A stretch of 64,000 bases of DNA. Source: Dipetalonema caudispina (taxonomy: Eukaryota; Nematoda; Chromadorea; Rhabditida; Onchocercidae). Position 1 is the first letter of the stretch. The number at the start of each line of letters is the position of its first letter. Both the position numbers and the translations under genes were made by a program. Where the stretch lies: NCBI GenBank assembly GCA_013365325.1, contig JABVXV010000005.1:248001-312000 (forward strand), given 5' to 3'. Under the pieces are notes generated by a model. That model was not told the DNA's origin. It was given only the letters and a program-made list of their open reading frames with translations, and did not search any database. Positions 1-11,719 of the stretch are shown one piece after another.

Positions 1-388
1 TCATACTGATATATATATCTCAGAAATTTTTATGGATATCAGAAGCTATATTTCAGGCCTTAAAGCTCAACTCATAAGTTTGCTTGTTCTTAAATATGAC
101 AAGTGATCTCATATAAGAATTCATTCATTTCTATAGTAAATTGATTAACACATTTTTAATTCCTAAATTATTGGCTTCAATTATCACTTAAGCATTGCTT
201 GAAAGATCTACATAAAAGGACGAAACAACTACGAAAGCACATAGCATAATTTGAAAATGTTTGAGAATAAGTTTATCTAGCAGCTCTCCTTCATCTAAAA
301 ATATTAGATAAGATGGCAATTTTTCAAAGACAGTGAAAAATTAATGTGTAAAATTCCATACGCATTGCTGTATGAAATAACAAATCAC

Positions 389-485
389 CTTTATTTTCTA
401 GAATCTCAGTAAATCGACACCCAATTTTGAACATGTCATTTGTCATCGAAGAATGGCCGTGTCCGCCACTGTTTTCCTCTTCCAT
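389..485 (-). CDS. Possible first coding exon of an unidentified gene running off the left edge
   Basis: A minus-strand ATG at 485 opens 32 codons rich in acidic, Gly, His and Ser residues (begins MEEENSGGHGHSS). It ends at a good donor, AAAG|GTGATT, at 388-387 in phase 1. An in-frame TAG lies just upstream, so if coding it is a start exon. The CAG at 506-504 could be an acceptor, but on this strand it is preceded by a run of A rather than pyrimidines, which is weak. No family is recognised and continuing exons would lie left of position 1. Composition is more coding-like than the flanks. It could still be chance. Confidence 0.3.
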
Positions 486-2047
486 GTATGCTCTCTATCC
501 TTTCTGTTTTTTTTTTTTTTTTTTTTTCTTGTAATTTACTGAGTATTTCGAATATTTTTTCCTACAGAATTATGTCATAATAACAAGCTATGGCTAAAAG
601 TGCAATTGATCTTTTAATAGAGAAGATATCATCAGAGAATAAAACCATAAGTGTTGTTTAGCTATGACGGGGTCAGCTGTGTTAACAACCAATCAACCAA
701 AACAATGTCCTATCGATTTATTTTATGCTATGAAATGAACGAGCTAAAAAAATTTCAACACTGAATGAATTGAAAATGAAATCAAAAGGCACCACCCTGA
801 TTATATTAAACTTTGTACATTAAGCCATGCAATCTCCAATAGATAAAAAAGAACCCACATGGAAATTTCATAGAATATTAGAATATGTTTAAGCCATAGT
901 GGCTAACTACTTGCTTGGTTTGGTTTTCAAACCACTTTACAGAATTGTTCGTTATTAATTTAAAGAAATTGTGATACTTTTTGGGTACGTTACCATAATC
1001 TGCTATTCAGTGACCTTAACCTTTCTCATCGCACAAAAATTAAGCGAAGTAATGCTGAAAGAAGTAATTTCCATTTACAGAGAGATGAATCAAAGCAGAA
1101 ATACTTTTTTGATTTGTGTAATGATATGATAATATCGTAATGTATCGCATCGAATAGCCTGTATTCTACCATTTGATTGTTATTGCATTGAGTTGAATCT
1201 GATTATCTTTATCAACCAGAAATACGGAGGAAGAAACAATAGTCAGATAAAGATGAATTGAATGGAATGAAGGAGGAAATTCTAAACTATCCCAGTCTGA
1301 CGGTTAAAACTAGTGAAATTGTGAAAAATCATAAAAAAATCCAAACTATGAATGAAATGAAATATATAGAAAATGTTAACAATAATGCATTTTAAAGCAG
1401 TTTTTACGATAACAGAAGAGAAAACTGAATGAGAAAGAGTTATTTAACTAATCGTAAATGCTTTATAATAGAATCAATAAAGAGTGAGGATATATTGCCC
1501 TGTAAATTCTCCAAATTTTTTTAAACAATATGAAATAAAACAATTTTGAACTTGTTTTTACCATTTTTTGACTGAATGAATCTTGTTTAAAACTATGCTC
1601 AAAGTTATTTTAGCACAAAAATTATTGTACAACGATGTCGATAGCAGCTAGACGATAGGCTCACATATACTAGCCACTAATTGCTTTTCATTTTTCAGGC
1701 CCACATTCCTTACTTTGTCGTATCCTATGGCGTACATATGCGTCTTGCTTATCTTCTTTCAAACCATCTTCTAAACCGACCCTTTTAGGATGAAAATTAT
1801 TTGTGACTCTGTCCCTTCCATTCGTAATTAGTTTCAACCGTCGAAATGCTTTGTTCCAAATTACATTACATTCTGTTATCATTGATGATGAAGACTTTAA
1901 CTTTACATCTTTCTCATTCCTAATAAACGGAAAATGTAGAAAGATAGAAATGAAAATGTTAATATTCAAAGAAAAGACTTGGAAAACGTATGGGTTAAAA
2001 CATGAAAATGTCAAACTTTGTTGGAAGCTTCATTATGGAAAAGTTCA
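486..2047. other. Mostly non-coding AT-rich stretch
   Basis: No supported gene. It includes a run of 21 T at 507-527. A plus-strand acceptor TTTTTCAG at 1698 is followed by about 29 open codons ending in TAG near 1786. This could be an upstream exon of the plus-strand gene that follows, using an in-frame donor such as the GTATCC near 1726, but I cannot decide. Confidence 0.35.
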
Positions 2048-5000
2048 ATGACTTTAAACAAATACTCTGAAATATTTGAACCAATAAGAATAATCGAAAA
2101 AGAGACGGGTAGTAGGAGTAGAGTAATATGTTCAGAGGATAATTGTTGCAGGCAAGTGAAAAAAAAAAAGCTTGAAAGTGGAGAGGAACGTAATCACAAC
2201 TACTATCATCAAACTAACTCATTCCACACAAAAAAAAAATCGATGTCCCAATGGAAATCTTTGTATGTGAAGATATGAAACAAGAAAATCATCAAAATAT
2301 ACAATTGAATAATAGTGCCATTCGACACTACAAACAAATGAATCCATCAGGGTAACAGAGGTACAAATGAAAAACGCAGCTTAATTAAACATCATTAGCT
2401 TCAGCTATAGCTTCATATTACAACATGAGGGTAAAGCTTGCAGACAGCAATAATACCAAAGTGATATGATAGATGGAGAGCAGAAGCATTGATTGATTGT
2501 TGTTATTTTTTGGCTTTTCATTTGAGACTTTAAAATGAATAAAGATGAGTAACTATATACCGGAATTTTCTATCATAAACGTTACGTTTTACTCCTAATC
2601 TTTGCTATTACCTTCCGATGATAGTAACTACTGAGGCTTAACTATGAAAAGCATTAACAATAAAACGTTTGTTTATGTTTATTCAACAACTAAAACTAAA
2701 CGTTTGATGATGAAATGGAGATTTTATCGGAAATTGATATATTCTATTCGTGAAAAAAGGAGCAAAGAATCCAGCTAAACATACTATACATAGTAACTTT
2801 AAAATCAAGGATCTGAATCTTTAAACAGCATGACTGTTCATAGAATTTTCAACGGCTACCACTGATGTCCTCCTTTTCCTCTCCTTTTACTTCTTTCAAA
2901 ATAACACATACCGACTTGAATTGTCCATATCGATCTCTCAATAATATCGGAAACTGATCAAGTGCTCAAAGCAGTACACAATGTTAGATCTCTTACGCTG
3001 ATGAAGTCTAAACCGATATATAAAAAAGAAAAAAAAAAGAAGCAAATTGCAAGATAGCTGTTGTAATATGCATCAATTCTCTTCTCTGTACTAATCAAAT
3101 ATTAATTAAAGATGGACTTGCAAATTTCCCTGAATTCTTTGAAAGCATTATGTAGGAAATACAGCACAGATTCTACGTACTACATGTGTCACGTATAATA
3201 TGGTTATTAAGAAAGCATTAAAAAAACATCAGCAAGAAATATTCGTTGCAATTAGTCTATCAAATTACGATTTTATATCTGAAAAATCTCTTCAGATCTT
3301 CTTTTGCCACTGGCTAACAGTAGATAAGAATATCAACGTATTTCTCTGTTTTGTATAATTTCAGAGATTATTAAAAAGAGAAAACAATGAGGACTTCCTG
3401 GAATTACCGGTCCAGAAACAACAAAATCCGAATTCGAATCGCCATAATGAGTTATTTCCGGTATGAAATCAAGGAATTCTAACAAAGAGAAATGAAGTCA
3501 TAGTTACATATTAATATCATTCGTCTACAACTGAAATTTTAACTGAAGTACTTCTCTAGCGTATATTTTATTGTAGCAAAATGTAATAAATATTCTCTTT
3601 CCTCTCTAAATAAAAAATTTTAAAAAAACATGGAAAAGTAAAAATTAAACATGTAGACGAAAAGATATGAAATATTTAAGTTAGAAGAGCATCATATAAA
3701 ATCATGAAAGGAATCAATCATCTCTGAACTTCACTTTCACCCATCCTTCTAAGTAAGGTCAAGCAGATATAGTAGTATCAATCAACTACACCGATACAGC
3801 ATTACAAGAACTATCCGGTGTTTCAGTGTACCGAAGTAAAACGTTCCGAAAAGTTGGTAATGATAATCATGAATGTATGCACGGCGTACATCAATATGAG
3901 AAAATGAATGTATCCAGAAAATGATGCCAACTGATACCAGTTACGTATTCTTCATGTTGAGCATATTGCGAGTATAGTTTAATGGAAGTAAGCAGAAAAT
4001 GAAACAAATAGATTCCCATGAAACCATCACCGAATTTGATGAATGGAAATCTCATCCTTCCTCATTTTCACGTTGATGAAATTTATTTCTCGTGAATTTT
4101 AACCGGAGTAATCAACATAATTAAAATAAAACTATTCGCTCCACTTCCGCCTCCCACATCAAACACATTGAGATATACGATTACTGATACCAATGCTATG
4201 CAACATAATTGACATAGGCCACATTCTTTACGTAATCAATTTGCTGATTCACATCAATTTGTTGGAAATATTCCTTGTTATATACGCAGAGGTAAATATG
4301 CATACATTCAACCGATCAAATGATTCCTCATTGGTGTCAATCTTAGGATTGACAACATTACTGTCGCTACCACCATAATTATCGTCATCCTTAATGACGA
4401 TTAATACTGCCATCAGAGATATTTCTGTATTATCATTGTCACTTTAAGTATCATCTTATTAATAATGTCAAATCGTATAATATTCCAACTGCTCAGATGT
4501 AATACTACAGCAATGAGATATCAGACAACAATATTTGTTTACCATCTAAACAGAATTTCAGAAATGTCGGAGAATACAAAAATATTTCAGTCTTCAGAAT
4601 AAATTTTTGAATGTTATTCGCTGGATTGAGAAGAATTGGTTTTAATTCGATCTCACAATGATGAATGATAAAGGATATGGTAATAGGGACAAATATAACT
4701 CACAATTTGTAATCATTCCTAACAGCTGCTCGTTTATTAGATACAATGGATCGTACTATAAAAATGAAAATGTACGCCTTTCCATAACCTATTTTAATCG
4801 CTAGCTTCAAAGTAGAACTGTTATTGGTAGCATTACTGGATGTCAGCAAGTTATGGATGGTTATATCAAAGAAATATAGCTTTATAATTTATTAGGAAAA
4901 TGTATCATGCTGATATTTCTGTTAGAACAACAATTCATTCTACTACTGCTTCTGATATACTCTGATCATAAACAAGAGTAACAAAACAATTTCAATAGGA

Positions 5001-5687
5001 TAAAGTAAAAGATTAAATTTACAAAAGTTTCCATTTCCAGCAATCACTCACACAATCGAAGTTTATTTAATCGTTCGAATTCATTGCTATGAAAGGAACT
5101 CCCTCTCTCTCTCTCTCTTTGAGAAAACCATTTCAAGCGTTATTAGCAAGCAAGCAATAAATTAGAGCACATTCATTTTACTTACCAAATAAAAAGTAGC
5201 AAAACAGTGCCAAATAAGTAACGAGAACATATATTTCTCCTCGATATCATTGGAATAAATTCGATCACGAGGAATAAAAGTTAATCTTATTAATAAAAAT
5301 TAATCTTCTGAATAATAACGATAACGATATGTTGGAAAAAGGGAAAAAAGTGTAATGTCCAAAAAAGTCGCTTTAGTAAATATAAAGAGGATTTCACAAA
5401 CACTGATTATTTCCCATTCTATTGAATAGCACTCTTTTATTGATTATAGGTTTCTTTTTTAAATCCGTTTTTTCATTTATAAATTACATTTTTTTCAGCT
5501 ACAAAATCAAAAATACCCTTCAAAATTCTATTTGAGCAACGCAATCCGTGGTGAGAAAATACCATTGATAGTTAATATTGGAGAAGAGCAGTGGAATATG
5601 GATGTTTTAGAAATTTCATGCAAGTCAAATATCAGAACGATAATCAAAAATAAGCATTACAAAATATCTGCCTTTGACAGAAGTTAA
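2048..5687 (+). CDS. Unidentified small plus-strand gene, three exons proposed
   Basis: Proposed exons are 2048-2155, 3365-3460 and 5499-5687. Junctions after 2155 (CAA|GTGAAA) and 3460 (CCG|GTATGA), and acceptors TTTCAG before 3365 and TTTTTTCAG before 5499, are all phase 0, so the frame runs through. Exon 2 is open in this phase only. Exon 3 is a convincing 62-codon terminal exon (IPLIVNIGEEQW about one third in, stop TAA at 5685). Exon 1 has a Cys cluster, CSEDNCC. The predicted protein is about 130 aa, hydrophilic, with no domain I recognise and no membrane segment. The start is the least certain part: ATG 2048 is the first in-frame Met after a stop at 2003, and an upstream exon is possible. 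The gene converges on the minus-strand gene ending at 5950. Confidence 0.45.
5103..5118. repeat. Short CT microsatellite
   Basis: An uninterrupted (CT)n run of about eight units lies in the intron before the last exon of the plus-strand gene. Confidence 0.8.
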
Positions 5688-5949
5688 ACTCATAACCTTC
5701 ACAGTTGGGCGTTACAAGTGATGACAAAGTAATATGACTGAACTAGAAGAAACTTCTGAAATATTTTTGGATTTAAAAAAAATTAAAATCGTAAATAACC
5801 ATGAAAATGAGAGATGATAATAGATGATGAGGGAACTCACCAAGATAATCCTACTTGCCGGTACGAAAAATGCTCTGCGAAAATGAAAATGACATAAATT
5901 TTAAATAATTTAATCTCCTTTACTCTGGCCATAATCGATCCCTTCTTTC

Positions 5950-8015
5950 TCAATAATTAAATTCTTCTCGATCCAACCGTGAAGTAAGATGTCCTTGCTC
6001 ACACTTCAAGTCTCCTCCTGACAACAACGATAGACCGAAGTCAAAACCTGTTGCTTTCCTGTCCTTAATCACTCCGTTCTTGTAGTATTCCTAGAAAGAC
6101 AGAGTAAGACATTCCTCTATTTTTGGAGAACAAGAAGATAGAAAGGGAAAATTATTCGTTTCTCCTTATATTAGGCATCCTTCTTATCCTAATATCTTTC
6201 CCATTACTGTTAAGTATGATAAGCCAGTTTATCGTTCATCGTCAAGAATACAGGTAACTAAATATTGTACATTTAGGGACAAAATAACAGCACTTTAAAT
6301 TGTAATAAAAACGTTGGAATTAAAGGTATGTAGTTTAACAAGAAAAAAAGAAAATGAAAAAGTAGTCCAAAAGGGATCAGAGTGATGAATTGAAATGAAT
6401 GAACGATCCATTTAGCATTCTTGCACTAAAGATATACGTATATATATTCGCATAGAAACATACACACATAATATTGGATTTTAAGAATTTGAATGTCAAA
6501 ATTTTGAAATTTTTTTCACCGATTACGGAAAATAAATAATGAGATTAAAAATTTTTTTGATATACCATTGGATAATAGCACATTGATTATGTATGACGGT
6601 TTGGTAGTAAGTACTGTTAACTATTGGAATTATGAAAATATGACTAATAAGATTAGTGAAGGGGAAATAAGAGATGAAGGGGAATAATGATAATCGATTC
6701 AGCAAAGGTAATGACTTATATTAATAAGAAGTGCAAAGGCGAAGTGTTAATGATTTCAACAAGCGTTTACTATAAGTAAGGCCGATTAAAACGAACAATT
6801 AAAGAGAGTGTAAATATTCGATCTAAAAAAGACGTAATACCTAGTAAATCGGAAATTTCTTCTTGGATTAAAATTAAAAAAAGAAAAAAGAACGTAAAGA
6901 TATGTAAAACAAAAGGGAAAGAATAATAAACTGATCATAGCACACCACAACAGGAATGTGTATAGAGATAGTAGGAAAACGTCAAACACATTGTTGAATT
7001 CTATAACTTAGAATACATGAAGGAAAAGAAGCGGAGTACGAAATTTACTTACCGTATAATGGATAACTCAACTATCCTGGGCTGGTAGTTTAGTTGATAT
7101 TTTCGACAAGTACAAAAATAATATATCCTGTGAGAACTGGTAAATTAGTTCCTGATATGATCTAAGACAATACAATCATACCAAGAAAGTCAATAATAAT
7201 ATAATGCAACTACCAACATAAACAAAATGTTTTTTAAAAAGGATTCTGTTCAAGACGAGTTGCTTATTAAATGAGGAATGCATCATTGCTCAGCAAATAA
7301 TAATGGAAAGAAAACTGTTAGAAAATCGTATAACGGTCAAGAATAATAAGACAGCCATTGTCAATGATGCAAACTTGATAGGTTCGCATGGATCCATCAA
7401 CATTCAGGTCCCGATCAGCAAAATGTTGAAAATACTTGAAGCATAATATATGCAACATTCAGGTCAAATCATTCTGAAAAATGCAACGAATATGAAATCT
7501 TGAAAGGAACCCTTGAGGTCAAGATAAAACGATGAAAATAGTGTAAGGCACACTGCCTTTCCCAAAATTCTTTACTATACTTCTACCATCCTGAAAAGAT
7601 CAACCGATCGACTGGGAGAATGATCAGGTAAAAGAGTTGATGACCGATCGCATAATCATTCCTACTAAACTTCCAATTTGAAAAAAAAACTAGCTCTCCT
7701 TCTTCCCTTCCTATTCAGTCTCACTGAATTCCATCCTCTTCCCATGTCTCGCTGAATTCTATCCTCTCTAACATTTCGAATAAACGTAGCTTAAATTAAA
7801 ATAGATCATAAAACTCGTTAACAAGTTTTTGAATTCTACAACACCTTTAAATAACATCACGACAAAGTTAGAGCTTCACTTTTTATTTCGACATCAATAA
7901 GTAAACTGCAAAATGAACATAGAGCTATACTTACATTAAATACGATTTCATTTGCAGAGACATACCAGTAAAAAATACCACAAGTAGTATGCATGTTATG
8001 GCGTACACCATCCAA
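5950..8015 (-). CDS. Unidentified minus-strand gene, terminal exons
   Basis: The terminal exon 5950-6090 follows acceptor CTTTCTAG and encodes 46 residues (begins EYYKNGVIKD, contains FDFGLSLLSGG) before TGA. It is open in phase 0 and strongly coding-like. An upstream exon 7935-8015 has acceptor CGCTTTTAG and an excellent donor, GTAAGTAT. It is open in two phases. Phase 0 joins the terminal exon directly. Phase 2 encodes a hydrophobic segment (ITCILLVVFF) that could span a membrane, but then needs another exon. A likely trans-spliced start (CTGCAG|AA then ATG at 8367) is a candidate 5' exon, but its donor phase does not fit, so at least one exon is missing. A 34-nt exon-like block at 5841-5874 lies beyond the stop and is probably spurious. 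No family is recognised. Confidence 0.4.
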
Positions 8016-8634
8016 CTAAAAGCGAAAGAAAAAAGAAAACAGTTGGCGATTTTGGTTAGTCTCAAAGAATTCAACAGTTTAAGAAAATTTGAAGCAATTT
8101 TTGAGGAATTGTAATTTCGAACTTTAGTAATAATGAAATGATCTCTAATTTTTTTCCCTATTTCTCGGAAAAATTCGATTTTCTTCAAGCCACTGTTATC
8201 CTAATATGAGAAAGTAATTTTGGAACGCTGCCTCGACTATAAGTTTGAGCAAAATCATTAGCAATAATCTAAATAAACGATAGAGAGTAATCGCTACAAT
8301 ATGAAATAGCTTTATTCAAACCATTCAAACAGCAATCTGAAAGACGAACACTCGGAACGGTCGACATTTCTGCAGAAAGTAGATTCTCTACTTACATGAG
8401 AATAAAACAAGATAGAGATTACAGAAAGGAAGAGCCAGTGAAGAACTTAGTCAACTATGATTATAAAGTCGTATTTCCCCCCCAAAAAAATTACGAATAT
8501 AATTGTAGCTGTGAAAATTTCATCAGTTTCATTTTTCTTCCAAACCAATTAACATTTAAGACAATTCTCTGTATTCTTAATTTCTCAGTTAAATATGAAA
8601 AGTAATTATATCACTTAATATCTGATTTCTGCAT

Positions 8635-10913
8635 TTAACATTTCGAATGATCATCTTTTCCTATGTGTGAATGCCAACTTCCACATCGGTCCTTCCTAAA
8701 TCTCTCTTTGGAAGGACCATCTCTGAGTCCCATATTCCGATTTTGAAGTCGAAATAGCGAATAAGGAGGTCTTGATTTGCATTTTTCACGATCCAAAAGT
8801 TGATAAGAGGATTCTGATGGTAAATTCTCGACGAATTCCACGGTTTCGATATTTTCTTTCTGTTGAGATGATTCTGCAACGGGCTGTCTTTCAAAAACCT
8901 GTAACAAACAATTGACTATTTAAGCAATTTTAAGAACATTTTAGTAAAAAAAATTGGTTTCAATGTAAAACCTCAGTCAAGTAGACAATAACTGTAGACA
9001 ATTATTGGCTTAATTGAGGTTGGAGCTATCAACCTATGTTAACACATATCCGGCTGGGCCTCGAGATAAAGTGAAAATGAAACGGTGGATTTTCTTCCAC
9101 ACCAGCGATTCTCATACGTACACCGTACTTCTCTCCTAAGACATCCAGTAAACATAATAATGGAACTCCAAACGAAGGAAAACTCCTCCAAACTATGATC
9201 AATTGACTTGCTTTAAAGATAATAGGTGAAGGCAAGATTCTGCTACATGAGCCAGAGTTTCAATAACATTTACGAAAAGTGTAATGATAAAAAGTATTAA
9301 TTATACAACTCAAAAAGAACTGGAAAAGTTAAATTTACAATGTCATCAGTGATTAGATAACGCTTTCGTTCCTCCTCCGGATCGATTAAACCACCCTTCG
9401 CCTTCTGTCGTTCAAAAATTGGTTGTAATTCTTCTAGCTTCACTCGCCATTCTTCCCAGTTAAATTTAAATTTTTCTTTATCTACAACAGCTTCATCCGA
9501 AGTGATCGATTCTCGACTAACTGTTGACAAATCCTGTTCACTCAATGGCGTTCGACATATTGGGCATTTTAAAACCTTCAAACACTTTGAGATATATCTT
9601 TTCATTAACGAATTAGAAAAATTCAATTTCAAATAGTTTTAATTATAGAATAAGCTTAGCTCAGAAATTTCATGCATCTCATAAGCTAAATGATTCACTG
9701 TCACTATATCCCAATTACTCAAAATCACAAGACAAAAAATTTGTAGTACTCATGATGATGTCCCAAGTGTGGCGAACTGTAAAAGTCAGAGCTTAAGATC
9801 AGTCAACGAATGCGATACTTCTCTTCATCAGCACCGTTCAGATTTATTGATAAAATGAAATTCACATACTTGATCCACCTTTGACTTCATATCTTCTGGC
9901 CATTCGCTAAGTTCTCTCTTGATTTCGTCCTCTGTGTAGTTCACATAACGTATAAAACAATTCTGATGAATATAATGATCACAGTTTGATGTACAAAACG
10001 CGTTAGTTTTAGCACTAAACCCGTCCAAGCACACTGGACAAACAGTGCATGGAAAATGTTGTTCAGTTTCCACAAATTTTTGGATCATCTGCAAATATTC
10101 CAGAACACATTCTTAAAAAATGAGTTGAACAAAGAAATTTTTATTTCGAAAGAGCTAAGTGAGCCGTAAATTTTGACCGAATTAAACCAGATCAACTTTC
10201 ACTACAACAGCAATTAGAAATGAACATCCTCACTTGAAAGATGTCATAAAGGACAGGCATATCAATATTAGCTTCAATATACTCTTGGATATTTTTCTGA
10301 AGAATATTCGCACTGCTCTCGTCAAGTCCTCGCTGCTGTCGTAAATAAACTTTCGGAGATATTTTCGGATACTGAAGAGTAGTGATTTATTATTGCACGA
10401 ATCGCACAGCTTCAGAAGTTGAAGTTTCAATATTAGTTAAAAAGTTCGATTAACGGCACTACTCCCGGACTACCACATCAACTGCTAGAATTTACCTGCT
10501 CCGGCAATTCAATAACAGCTTGAATATTCGCTGTACACTGCGATTGTGATATTACTGGTCGGATTTCCATGCTTAACACTATCGGATATGCCCTAAAATT
10601 GATGAAAATAATACCTTACAAAATTAGATGATGAAGGGCTTATCTTCCATAACTAGAGTTTCTAAAGTTAATGTTTAAAAGTATGACATGCTGGACAAAG
10701 TTAAGTACATTTCTGAACAATGGTCATCACAACTAACCAGTACATTAAACCATAGCTTCCAAAATTACATAGAACTTCCAAAGATGAAGAGCTGGAAAAA
10801 CGGTTTCCTGTTTAAAATTTGAGATGATGGGATTACCTTCCTGCAAAATTCCTCTCGATTACAAGTTCATCACCATATATGCTTCGCAATACCTCAACTT
10901 CCTCCTCGGCCAT
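8635..10913 (-). CDS. RNF25: E3 ubiquitin ligase of the RNF25 type (RWD + RING)
   Basis: Six exons join in frame: 10837-10913, 10496-10592, 10234-10371, 9870-10088, 9339-9575 and 8635-8898 (343 aa). Residues 1 to about 120 form an RWD domain, starting with EEEVEVLRSIYGDELVIER and ending in the typical helix. A RING follows in two parts: CPVC with C..H..HxxC in exon 4, then CPIC in exon 5. Just after it, KGGLIDPEEERKRYLI matches the conserved RNF25 segment known from vertebrates (GGIIDLEAERNRYFI). The C-terminus is basic and disordered, ending HSKC. RNF25 is a RING ligase with roles in NF-kB signalling and ribosome-stall ubiquitination in mammals; that role here is inference. The start ATG lies 2 nt after a TTTAG, suggesting SL trans-splicing. 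The exon 5 acceptor is the atypical TTTGAAG. It lies 807 bp downstream of SARNP on the same strand. Confidence 0.9.
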
Positions 10914-11719
10914 TACTAAATTTCACAAATTATCAACAATTTGCAATTAATCACTTGGTCAAAAAACCACACATTGCTACAACTGTAATACAGGTTAACT
11001 AGACGAAGCAATCATATGTAAAATGATTGCAATTAAAGTTATATATCCATAATGGATTACCGACCGTTGTAACTTTAATACAATTACTACCATTTGGAAA
11101 TCTTCTTCATCGAACAAAAAATGCAGTTCCACTTTTATTTTACCGTAATACAGGCTTGAAACTCCCTTGTTTAAAATTAAGTGGCACTGTCAACTTCGTG
11201 TCTCCAAACTTTTATATGCCAGAACAACCTGTTTGTATCTCTTATCGGATTTTACACGACCCCTCATCAATGTTTAAAATTTATTTGAATTTAAACCGAA
11301 ATGTAATGGCAAATATCCCTATTTCAGTGACATAAAAAGCGAGATCATCCCAATAATAAAATTTATTAATCTTCAATTTTCAACGAATAATACAAAAACA
11401 TGGCATTGTAGTATGATGTCTCATTAACCAGAAGATACGACAAATATAAGAGTTGTGATTAAAATAACCTCAAACTTTATCAGAATCTTCCGTTATCATC
11501 CAAATTCATCAAAGTTGTTAGACTCTTATCATAAGTTCCTTAAACTATTCTCAGATCACATTAATGTTCCATACGTGTTTTATGATTTGGTTCAAAACGG
11601 ATAAGAATTATATCGAAAATAAGAGATTGCAATGAATGATATATACAGACATTCTGTAGCAGATACTACAAATATTCAAGAAAAAAACATTCATTGTCAT
11701 TCGTGGAGTGAAGAGATAA
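10914..11719. other. Intergenic, SARNP 3' end to RNF25 5' end
   Basis: About 0.8 kb between two same-strand genes. A plus-strand open frame of 102 codons (11027-11335) lies here. It has no splice context or recognisable family and is treated as chance. Co-transcription of SARNP and RNF25 as a nematode operon is possible but unproven at this spacing. Confidence 0.4.

Noticed and set aside
5841..5874. 34-nt minus-strand block with perfect-looking acceptor and donor
   Set aside because: It lies beyond the stop codon of the terminal exon at 5950 and no following exon was found; kept only as a remark.
11027..11335. 102-codon plus-strand open frame
   Set aside because: No splice context, no recognisable motif, and it lies antisense between two genes; probably chance.
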